From the NCBI GenBank assembly GCA_964387945.1, contig CAYLYX010000004.1, positions 124,001-188,000 on the forward strand: 64,000 nt of DNA. The letters are read 5' to 3'. Position 1 is the first letter of the stretch. Each line of letters opens with the position of its first letter. The notes beneath the pieces were generated by a model, which searched no databases, was not told where the DNA came from, and worked only from the letters and a program-made list of their open reading frames with translations. Position numbers and translations under genes: made by a program. Positions 51,719-58,846 of this stretch are shown piece after piece. The stretch comes from Parvicella sp964387945. GTDB taxonomy: Bacteria > Bacteroidota > Bacteroidia > Flavobacteriales_D > Parvicellaceae.

Positions 51719-52192
51719 GCTCGCTTTTATTTCTTTCAATGTTTTTAGTTGCCACTTTCTTTCCTCTGTAATCCGTTCTTTAGCGTTCGAAAAGGCAAGT
51801 TGAATTGTTTTAATTGCGTAGTCAGAACATACCATTGCATGTTCTTTCATATGTCCTACGCCAACTGCCTGTCCAACAGTTCTTATCGCATTTTTGGCAA
51901 CTTCCGTTTCACAACTTCGTGCGATTGCGTGAATTTTAAATCCTGCTTGTCTAACTTCAGAAACGCCTGCCTTTCCAATTTGCCAAAGTTCATTGACTCT
52001 AATTCCGTTTTCAATATCAGTCATTTCAATACTTTCGACTTTAGATAAAGGCAATATATGCTTCGCACACTTAATCGACCATTTTGCTAATTCTACTTGA
52101 TCTGTTATTTCGTAGAGTTGGTCAATTTCTACCCGTAATTCCGAATCGTCTTCTATTTTAATTTTGGGTTTTGTTGGCATATTCAATTTCAT
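51713..52192 (-). CDS. Imm-5-like putative immunity protein
   Basis: A 159-residue all-helical protein. The pattern KWSIKCAKHILPLSK, then WQIGKAGVSEVRQAGFKIHA and the later RTVGQAVGVGHMKEHAM is that of the Imm-5-like family, found next to polymorphic toxins. No toxin gene is nearby, so it would act as an orphan immunity gene or have another role. The nine bases GTTATGTGC at its 3' junction recur as reverse complement (GCACATAAC) at its 5' end, so it is a single-gene cassette. Confidence 0.76.
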   Translation of the reverse strand: MKLNMPTKPKIKIEDDSELRVEIDQLYEITDQVELAKWSIKCAKHILPLSKVESIEMTDIENGIRVNELWQIGKAGVSEVRQAGFKIHAIARSCETEVAKNAIRTVGQAVGVGHMKEHAMVCSDYAIKTIQLAFSNAKERITEERKWQLKTLKEIKAST

Positions 52193-52208
52193 TCGGTTTT
52201 TTCAGCTT

Positions 52209-52410
52209 GCACATAACGTTTTGTGTATGGACAGTAGGGCAGATTTGAAGCACTTCACTTTCGGATTACCACCAAGCCAAAACAAACGTTTTTGCTTTTA
52301 ATTTTCTATTTGTTAAACGTCAAAACTTTGTTTTGGCGTTACCTGCTCAAAGAACAGGACTTTCAGTTTATCTCAAAATGCCCTATTGGCTATACACCTT
52401 GTTGTACACA
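52209..52410 (-). repeat. Long (about 200 bp) attC-like junction
   Basis: Starts with GCACATAACG and ends with GTTGTACACA. Nested complementarity is seen from outside in: TGTGTATGG with CTATACACC, AGTAGGGCA with TGCCCTATT, and CCAAAACAAACGTTT with AAACTTTGTTTTGG. The whole could fold into one long stem. It is much longer than typical attC sites of 60-150 bases. Confidence 0.72.
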
Positions 52411-52415
52411 GTTTT

Positions 52416-53351
52416 TTAAAACATTATTCCACAATTATATTCAATAAGGGTATCCACCTTTATTTGTTCTAATTCATGAGGAAATGTTCGTGAAACCTTA
52501 AATGTTCTCTCTAAAAAACCTGTCCATGGACTTAATGTCACAATTTTTATTGTTGCTTCTTCAGGATTTAAAATGACCTCAGGATTTGGATCAATTTGAA
52601 GGACACTTTCTTTATCCATTGTGAAATTACCGAAGATTTCCATTTCAAGCACTGAATCCTGCTCAGTATTATTATTCTCCTCTTTTGATGAAAACTTGTA
52701 ATAGAAATCATCTTCAAGTTCTGTTAATTCTTGAAGTTGTTTTTCAGAAGTGATGATTGACATCTCACCATAGTTCGAATGCCAAAACTTACAGTAATTA
52801 TCACCAATGAGTGCAAAAATTACATATTGAAAATACCCCATATTGTTATCTGTTATCTGAATACAGTTCAGGTATTCCACCGAATCTTGGTAAGCAAATA
52901 GTTTTACTGATACTTGGTAATCGAGCATTCCAGCAAATTCTTCACCTTCAAAAGAGGTATTAAGTTCCTTTTGAATGCTGTCTCCAAGTTTATCTCCTTC
53001 TTCAAAGGCCAATAGCAAAGGTCTTCCAGCATCACCAAAATGACGATAATGAGATTCCAATTTCCAGTTTTTAGCAATCTCTAATTTGTCAAATGACATG
53101 AAGTATTTCTCAAAATCAATATCACATGAATATTTGTCTGTTATAGTGTCATGATCTAATGATATTTCTTTTTGAACATTTACCAAACCATTTATAAATT
53201 CGGTATATGATGTATCCGTACTATAGTCAATTTCATATTTATTTGCCTGCTGTTCACTTTTGATGTCCGAAACAGATTCTGTCGCAGAAGGAGCATTCTG
53301 ACAACTACATAAAATAGTTGACAGGTAAACTATGGCTAGTATTTTATTCAT
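52416..53351 (-). CDS. Lipoprotein of unknown function
   Basis: A 311-residue lipoprotein: the signal ILAIVYLSTILCSCQN has the lipobox Cys near residue 17. The start is the ATG at 53351; a TTG four codons up is inside the junction core. The mature part is acidic with several aromatic clusters (KLFAYQDSVEYLNCIQITDN and YYKFSSKEENNNTEQDSV). I recognise no family. The ten bases GTTGTACACA occur at its 3' junction and as reverse complement at its 5' junction. Confidence 0.65.
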   Translation of the reverse strand: MNKILAIVYLSTILCSCQNAPSATESVSDIKSEQQANKYEIDYSTDTSYTEFINGLVNVQKEISLDHDTITDKYSCDIDFEKYFMSFDKLEIAKNWKLESHYRHFGDAGRPLLLAFEEGDKLGDSIQKELNTSFEGEEFAGMLDYQVSVKLFAYQDSVEYLNCIQITDNNMGYFQYVIFALIGDNYCKFWHSNYGEMSIITSEKQLQELTELEDDFYYKFSSKEENNNTEQDSVLEMEIFGNFTMDKESVLQIDPNPEVILNPEEATIKIVTLSPWTGFLERTFKVSRTFPHELEQIKVDTLIEYNCGIMF

Positions 53352-53354
53352 AAT

Positions 53355-53556
53355 TGTGTACAACGCCTCGTATAAAACACGTAGGGTAGTGGAAAGTTAC
53401 GATTTTTGTTTTTAGTTCTTAGCCATATCACAGCATTTTGCTTTTAACTTTTGGTTGATCAAAAGCCAAATCGGTGATTTGGCGTTCGTGATTAGGTGCT
53501 CCAAATAACCTTTTTAGTTACTTAACCCTATGTGCTTTTATATATTGTTGGGTGTC
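53355..53556 (-). repeat. Long (about 200 bp) attC-like junction
   Basis: Starts TGTGTACAACGCCTCG and ends with the core GTTGGGT (53547-53553), which fits GTTRRRY exactly. Outer arms CGTATAAAACACGTAGGGTA and TAACCCTATGTGC-TTTTATA are complementary. The interior has the same style of nested repeats as 52209. Confidence 0.72.
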
Positions 53557-53557
53557 G

Positions 53558-53884
53558 TCATTTTTTCCATTTGAAAAGTAGAATAATCAAGAATAAACCA
53601 AAATAGACATAACCTACGACCTCGAAAAAAAACTTGTACCAAAGTATGATCTTTTGATTTTCTACTAGTAACTCTTTCGTCTTTTTCGATTTAGCATAGT
53701 CGGCTACATTAATGTTGTCGTGAATCTTATAAGATTCAATCCTTTGGACTTCTTCAATTGCAGCATTATTTTGGGATGATTCTGCATAATAAAAGATGAT
53801 AGCAATCGTAATTATCAGAAGAGTGATAATTGTAAGAATAGAAACTTCTTTATTCTTTTTATATAACTCTTTTAGCCTTATCAA
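53558..53884 (-). CDS. Small membrane protein of unknown function
   Basis: A 108-residue protein with two predicted membrane helices (about 15-34 and 87-105) and a charged middle (AAIEEVQRIESYKIHDNINVADYAKSKK). The first codon is a TTG at 53884; no ATG is in frame nearby. I recognise no family. It is the first gene of the array from the right (upstream) end. The ten bases GTTGGGTGTC at its 3' junction recur exactly as reverse complement (GACACCCAAC) at its 5' end. Confidence 0.62.
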   Translation of the reverse strand: MIRLKELYKKNKEVSILTIITLLIITIAIIFYYAESSQNNAAIEEVQRIESYKIHDNINVADYAKSKKTKELLVENQKIILWYKFFFEVVGYVYFGLFLIILLFKWKK

Positions 53885-53909
53885 TTACTTTCGATTTACA
53901 GATGACACC

Positions 53910-54042
53910 CAACAAGCGAATAAAACCCACTCGTCATTCTCAGCTAATTTAGCGCTAATTCTCTGAGAACAAAAGGGTAAAGCGTTATTATCCGTAATTT
54001 TCCCGGTAAAAAACGGGTAATTTCGAATAGAATAGGAACAAA
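53910..54042 (-). repeat. Leader repeat type 2, copy 2 (right edge of second array)
   Basis: About 90 per cent the same as 47801-47935. It contains a near-palindrome from CTCAG (53939) to CTGAG (53967) around TTAGCGCTAA, and a CCCG/CGGG hairpin near 54002. It lies upstream of the first gene of the array and abuts the serA terminator. This is the position an attI-like or leader site would have. Confidence 0.62.
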
Positions 54043-54068
54043 AAAAGCCCAGACAGTTACGCCTGGGC
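54041..54068 (-). terminator. Rho-independent terminator of serA
   Basis: On the minus strand GCCCAG and CTGGGC form the stem with a T-run after it (the plus strand shows AAAAAAGCCC on the far side). It stands 20 bases after the serA stop codon and separates the serine genes from the array. Confidence 0.82.
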
Positions 54069-54088
54069 CACAAATAATCTTCAAAATA

Positions 54089-55051
54089 TTATACCGTCAC
54101 ATTATAATGTGCCAGAATATTATCCGCAATCTCCGTTCCGATTCTATCCTGAGCTTCTACGGTTGCAGCACCAATGTGTGGCGTACAAGCTGTTTTAGCA
54201 TGCTTTAATAAATCTTCTCTTGGAGAAGGTTCTCCTACGTAAACATCTAACCCTGCCGCAGCAACTTTACCGCTATCTAGAGCCGCGATCAACGCGTCTT
54301 CGTCAATAACTCCACCTCTGGCTGCGTTAACGATTCTAACACCGTCTTTCATTTTAGCAAACTCAGCTGCTCCAATCACTGCTTGCTTATCAGCTGGCAT
54401 TGGAATATGTAATGAGATATAGTCTGAAGAAGCTAATAAGGTATCCATATCTGTTGGTGTAACTTTAACCTCAACCGTTTGTCCACCTACTTCAACTGGG
54501 ATAATAGCTTCATTTACAAACGGATCAAAAGCTACTACATTCATTCCGCATCCTAAAGCGTATTTAGCAGTGTATTGTCCAATTCTTCCGAAACCGATGA
54601 TTCCAATTGTTTTCCCTCTTAATTCAACTCCCTTACCATATTTCTTCTTCAAAGTCTTAAACTCAGCGGCTCCGTTAGCTGGCATGTTTAGGTTTGAATC
54701 GTAAGTAAATCTTGAAATGTCAAATAACATCGTCATCACCAATTCAGCTACTGCTAAAGAAGAAGCTCCTGGTGTGTTGAATACGTTAACCCCTTTTGAT
54801 CTTCCGTATTCCACATCGATGTTGTCCATTCCAACACCTCCACGACCTACCATCTTCAATCCAGGACATGCATCGAATAAGTCCTTACGCACCGTTGTAG
54901 CACTTCTCACTAAAAGCACTTCATATCCTTCGTTGTTGATTGCATCGATCAATTGGTCTTGAGCTACTTTTTCAGTAACTACCGTAAAACCATTTGCTTC
55001 TAATTTTTCGATCCCAGAAGCTGAGATCCCATCGTTTGCTAAAACTTTCAT
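54089..55051 (-). CDS. serA: D-3-phosphoglycerate dehydrogenase, short form
   Basis: A 320-residue NAD-dependent enzyme for the first step of serine synthesis from 3-phosphoglycerate. The nucleotide-binding block KTIGIIGFGRIGQYTAK is clear, and the D-isomer dehydrogenase signatures VNAARGGVIDEDAL (catalytic Arg) and TPHIGAATVEAQ (catalytic His) follow. It lacks the C-terminal ASB/ACT regulatory domains of the E. coli form, so feedback inhibition by serine is unlikely. It follows serC after 17 bases; the two form an operon that ends at a strong terminator. Confidence 0.93.
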   Translation of the reverse strand: MKVLANDGISASGIEKLEANGFTVVTEKVAQDQLIDAINNEGYEVLLVRSATTVRKDLFDACPGLKMVGRGGVGMDNIDVEYGRSKGVNVFNTPGASSLAVAELVMTMLFDISRFTYDSNLNMPANGAAEFKTLKKKYGKGVELRGKTIGIIGFGRIGQYTAKYALGCGMNVVAFDPFVNEAIIPVEVGGQTVEVKVTPTDMDTLLASSDYISLHIPMPADKQAVIGAAEFAKMKDGVRIVNAARGGVIDEDALIAALDSGKVAAAGLDVYVGEPSPREDLLKHAKTACTPHIGAATVEAQDRIGTEIADNILAHYNVTV

Positions 55052-55068
55052 TTTATTCTATCGTTAGA

Positions 55069-56139
55069 TTAGCTAATTTTTTCTAATTCCTGCATTGTGT
55101 CAACCAGCACCTGAACACTTGATAAAGGAAGTGCATTGTACATAGAAGCTCTAAATCCACCAACAGAACGGTGTCCTTTTAATCCACTGATGTTAGCATT
55201 TGCCAATAGTTCGTTGAATTTGTCAGTCAGACTTTCATCGTTCAATACAAACGTTACGTTCATGTTACTTCTGTCTTCAACAGCCGTACTTCCTTTGAAC
55301 AATGGGTTTCTGTCGATCTCTGAGTAAAGCAATTCCGCTTTAGCGATATTCACTTTCTCAATAGCTGCAACACCACCGTTATTTTTCAACCATCTAAGGT
55401 TTAGCATAGAAACGTACACAGGATATACAGGAGGTGTATTGAACATCGAGTCCTTATCTGCATGTGTTTTCAGATCCAGCATAGTTGGAATAGGAACACT
55501 AGATTTTCCTAAAATTTCATCTTTTACAATGTAAAGTGTAGTTCCAGCTGGTCCCATGTTCTTTTGAGCTCCAGCGTAGATAATATCGTATCTAGAAACA
55601 TCAATTTCTTGCGAAAAAATATCTGAACTCATGTCACATACTAACGGAACATTCGTTTCAGGAATAGCCTTGAATTGCGTACCCGCGATCGTATTGTTAG
55701 AAGTGTAGTGTAAGTAATCAATATCAGAAGGAATAGTGTATCCTTTTGGGATGTAGCTATAGTTTTTGTCGGCACTAGAGGCTACTTCAACAGCTTCACC
55801 CATAAAGTTCGCTTCCTTCATTGCTTTCTTAGCCCAAGCACCCGTGTTCAGGTAACCTCCTTTTTTGTTTGCGCCCATCATGTTGTAGGCAGACATCAAG
55901 AAACCTGTGCTCGCACCTCCCTGTAAGAATAAAACGGTGTATCCTTCAGGAACATTCAAAAGCTCTTTTACCAAGCTTCTTGCTTCTTCCATCACAGCTA
56001 CGAAGTTTTTACTTCTGTGTGAAATTTCAAGGATGGATAATCCAAGGTTGTCGAAATTCAAAACTGCTTTTGAAGCTTCTTCAAAAACTTCTTGAGGTAG
56101 GATACATGGTCCTGCACTGTAATTGTGAACTTTAGCCAT
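55069..56139 (-). CDS. serC: Phosphoserine aminotransferase
   Basis: A 356-residue class V PLP aminotransferase that turns 3-phosphohydroxypyruvate into phosphoserine. The start KVHNYSAGPCILPQEVFEEA, the FLQGGASTGFLMSAYN phosphate-binding block, CDMSSDIFSQEID and the PLP lysine region YAGAQKNMGPAGTTLYIV are all present. I chose the ATG at 56139; another ATG four codons up at 56151 is possible. serA follows directly. The pair is the serine biosynthesis operon; serB is not in the window. Confidence 0.95.
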   Translation of the reverse strand: MAKVHNYSAGPCILPQEVFEEASKAVLNFDNLGLSILEISHRSKNFVAVMEEARSLVKELLNVPEGYTVLFLQGGASTGFLMSAYNMMGANKKGGYLNTGAWAKKAMKEANFMGEAVEVASSADKNYSYIPKGYTIPSDIDYLHYTSNNTIAGTQFKAIPETNVPLVCDMSSDIFSQEIDVSRYDIIYAGAQKNMGPAGTTLYIVKDEILGKSSVPIPTMLDLKTHADKDSMFNTPPVYPVYVSMLNLRWLKNNGGVAAIEKVNIAKAELLYSEIDRNPLFKGSTAVEDRSNMNVTFVLNDESLTDKFNELLANANISGLKGHRSVGGFRASMYNALPLSSVQVLVDTMQELEKIS

Positions 56140-56273
56140 AGTTGCTTCCATAATTGTTTAGATCATTTTATTACAACAAAGTTGTACATAATAAAGATAG
56201 GCTTCAAATAAAAGTGAGGGTATTTTTAGAACTGTTGAAATTCTTAAAGTTCTGTTAACAAACTCAGCTCCAT

Positions 56274-56699
56274 TTAAGACTTAAGGTAGCTTTCTAGTCG
56301 AGTCATCTGTTTCTCACTAAGCCTAAATCCAGCTACTTTTTTGCCATTCCTAAAAACAAATAGCGGTGTATATTTCGTAAACATCAAATTGATCTCATTT
56401 CCTTTTCGAATATCACCCCAAGGAATCATAACAGGCGGGTGAAAGTAACTGAAGATCTTGATGGGGACAATATGCAGTCCGTGATGATTTGCTTTGAGTT
56501 CGAGAATGCCATTGTAGTTCACCCCATTTATTCGACCTCCTGCCGTACCGATTTCATCACCATCGAAGTTGCTAGATGCGTGCTCGTAGTGAGTAAGTAA
56601 TTTTGCCCATCCTATTTTACTGAGGATAAATGTCACAAACAACCACATCCCAATGAAGACAATGGGAAACGCAACGATAATGATGATGGCTGGGTTCAT
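56274..56699 (-). CDS. Membrane-anchored protein with PH-like domain, unknown function
   Basis: A 141-residue protein with one N-terminal membrane helix (AIIIIVAFPIVFIGMWLFVTFIL, first 25 residues, part quoted) and a beta-rich rest (NGILELKANHHGLHIVPIKI and LFVFRNGKKVAGFRLSE) that recalls a bacterial PH-like domain. I recognise no named family. The ATG at 56699 is preferred over the TTG at 56717, which lies inside the promoter copy. A -7-like element ends five bases before the ATG. It is divergent from uvrB. Confidence 0.7.
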   Translation of the reverse strand: MNPAIIIIVAFPIVFIGMWLFVTFILSKIGWAKLLTHYEHASSNFDGDEIGTAGGRINGVNYNGILELKANHHGLHIVPIKIFSYFHPPVMIPWGDIRKGNEINLMFTKYTPLFVFRNGKKVAGFRLSEKQMTRLESYLKS

Positions 56700-56703
56700 T
56701 GTC

Positions 56704-56721
56704 GCGAAGTTACTCAATTTG
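56704..56721 (-). promoter_or_regulatory. Inverted promoter copy, minus side (with -7-like element)
   Basis: GCGAAGTTACTCAATTTG is the exact reverse complement of 56798-56815. On the minus strand it includes TAACTTCG (56712-56705), followed by CGACA and the ATG at 56699. Confidence 0.5.
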
Positions 56722-56797
56722 ATAATTTGAAGATTTGATAATGATTTAATTTCAATGTCTAGTTGATCATTTTCAAATTTTCAAATTGCTTCATTTC

Positions 56798-56815
56798 CAA
56801 ATTGAGTAACTTCGC
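56798..56815 (+). promoter_or_regulatory. Inverted promoter copy, uvrB side (with -7-like element)
   Basis: CAAATTGAGTAACTTCGC holds TAACTTCG (56807-56814), followed by AGG and the ATG at 56819. A TTG at 56786-56788 sits 18 bases upstream, the expected place for a -33 element. The layout predicts a leaderless uvrB mRNA. Confidence 0.52.
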
Positions 56816-56818
56816 AGG

Positions 56819-58846
56819 ATGGAATTCAAACTCGTATCCGACTTTTCTCCAACAGGAGACCAACCTCAAGCCATCAAGGAATTAGCTGAAGGGTTAAAAG
56901 ATGGTGTAGAAAGTCAGGTGCTGCTGGGAGTTACGGGATCAGGAAAGACATTTACCATTGCCAACGTGATTAAAGAAGTGAACCGTCCAACCTTGGTATT
57001 GTCACATAACAAAACCTTGGCGGCACAACTGTATTCAGAGTTTAAAACCTTCTTTCCGGAGAATGCGGTAGAGTATTTTGTATCCTACTATGATTACTAT
57101 CAACCCGAGGCATACCTGCCTGTCACAGATACCTATATCGAAAAAGACCTTTCGATCAACGATGAAATTGAGAAATTGAGGTTGAGTTGTACTTCTGCGT
57201 TGCTTTCTGGAAGAAAAGATGTGATCGTGGTTTCTTCTGTGTCTTGTATTTACGGTATGGGGAATCCGGAAGACTTTAAGAATGGAGTTACCTTTATTCA
57301 CAAAGGTCAGACCATCAGTAGAAATCATTTCTTACATCGATTAGTAGAGAATTTGTATGCCAGAACTACCGGGGATTTTACAAGAGGAACCTTTAGAGTA
57401 AATGGAGATACGGTTGATATTTACTTGGCTTATGTAGATGTCGCTTGTCGCATTGAGTTTTGGGGAGATGAAATTGATAATATTCAAACGTTTGATCCTT
57501 TGACCAACGAGGTATACACCGAATTTGAAGAGTATTCCATTTATCCTGCCAATATTTTTGTAACCAGCAACGATACAGTTCAGGAAGCTGCGTTTAAGAT
57601 TCAGCACGATTTACAATCGCAAATAGACTATTTTAAAGAAGTAGGCAAACACCTTGAGGCGAAACGTTTACAGAGTAGAGTAGAGCTGGATCTGGAGATG
57701 ATGAGGGAGTTAGGTTATTGCAGTGGTATCGAGAATTATTCGCGCTATTTTGATGGGCGAGATGTGGGAGCTAGACCGTTCTGCTTGTTGGACTATTTTC
57801 CAGATGATTTTGTGATGGTCATTGATGAAAGTCATGTCACCATTTCTCAAATCAAAGCCATGTACGGGGGTGACCGTTCGCGCAAAGTGAACCTTGTAGA
57901 GCATGGTTTCCGTTTACCTTCTGCACTAGATAACCGACCACTAAAGTTTGAAGAATTTGAAAGTATTGTAGGGCAAACGATCTACGTGAGTGCCACACCT
58001 GCGGACTACGAACTAGAAAAAAGTGAGGGAATTATTGTGGAGCAATTGATCCGTCCAACTGGACTACTGGATCCAGTAATTGAAGTTCGACCTTCTCTCA
58101 ATCAGATTGATGACCTCATAGGAGAAATTCAGACGGTTATTCAAAGAGACGAACGGGTATTGATCACCACCCTTACCAAGCGAATGGCCGAAGAAGTAGA
58201 TGCTTATTTTACGAAACTAGGGATGAGAAGTCGATACATTCACTCGGACATTGATACCCTAGAGCGAGTAGAAATTCTAGCCGACCTCAGAAATGGTTTA
58301 TTTGATGTGTTAATTGGGGTAAACCTCTTAAGAGAAGGGTTGGATTTGCCTGAAGTATCTCTGGTGGCGATACTTGATGCAGATAAAGAAGGATTCTTGC
58401 GTTCTGAACGGTCATTGGTGCAAACAGTAGGTCGGGCAGCTCGAAACGTGAACGGTTTGGTGATCATGTATGCCGATCGAATTACAAACTCAATGCAAAA
58501 AACAATTGATGAGACCAATCGTAGAAGAGCAAAACAGATTGCTTATAACGAGGAGCACGGTATGGTACCGACACCGCTTAAAAAGTCGAAGTCAAACATC
58601 CTGCGTTCGCATAAGATTCATCCCACTGAGGTGCCGTATGTCATTGATCACGAGATTGGCATTGCAGCAGATCCAGTAGTTTCGTATATGGGGCGTGACG
58701 AGTTAGAAAAAGCCATCGAGAGCATTCAGTCTAAGATGCAATACGAAGCCAAACGAGAGAACTTCATTGAAGCTGCTGCCCTTCGAGACGAGATGTTTGC
58801 GTTAAAGAAATTGCTGGTTGAAAGGTTTGAAGAAAAGGAGAATTAG
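56819..58846 (+). CDS. uvrB: Excinuclease ABC subunit B
   Basis: The 675-residue UvrB helicase-like subunit of nucleotide excision repair, which verifies damage and loads UvrC. Motifs: the P-loop GVTGSGKTFTIAN (about 37-49), the beta-hairpin region with YYDYYQPEAYLP, the DESHVTISQIK block and motif VI in QTVGRAARN. The C-terminal UVR domain (EKAIESIQSKMQYEAKRENF) binds UvrC. Length is normal. Its end overlaps the stop of the convergent HutD-like gene by four bases. Confidence 0.97.
   Translation: MEFKLVSDFSPTGDQPQAIKELAEGLKDGVESQVLLGVTGSGKTFTIANVIKEVNRPTLVLSHNKTLAAQLYSEFKTFFPENAVEYFVSYYDYYQPEAYLPVTDTYIEKDLSINDEIEKLRLSCTSALLSGRKDVIVVSSVSCIYGMGNPEDFKNGVTFIHKGQTISRNHFLHRLVENLYARTTGDFTRGTFRVNGDTVDIYLAYVDVACRIEFWGDEIDNIQTFDPLTNEVYTEFEEYSIYPANIFVTSNDTVQEAAFKIQHDLQSQIDYFKEVGKHLEAKRLQSRVELDLEMMRELGYCSGIENYSRYFDGRDVGARPFCLLDYFPDDFVMVIDESHVTISQIKAMYGGDRSRKVNLVEHGFRLPSALDNRPLKFEEFESIVGQTIYVSATPADYELEKSEGIIVEQLIRPTGLLDPVIEVRPSLNQIDDLIGEIQTVIQRDERVLITTLTKRMAEEVDAYFTKLGMRSRYIHSDIDTLERVEILADLRNGLFDVLIGVNLLREGLDLPEVSLVAILDADKEGFLRSERSLVQTVGRAARNVNGLVIMYADRITNSMQKTIDETNRRRAKQIAYNEEHGMVPTPLKKSKSNILRSHKIHPTEVPYVIDHEIGIAADPVVSYMGRDELEKAIESIQSKMQYEAKRENFIEAAALRDEMFALKKLLVERFEEKEN

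Noticed and set aside
44513..54042. CRISPR array
   Set aside because: Repeats are long, spaced by whole genes and imperfectly palindromic; there are no short spacers of even length and no cas genes.
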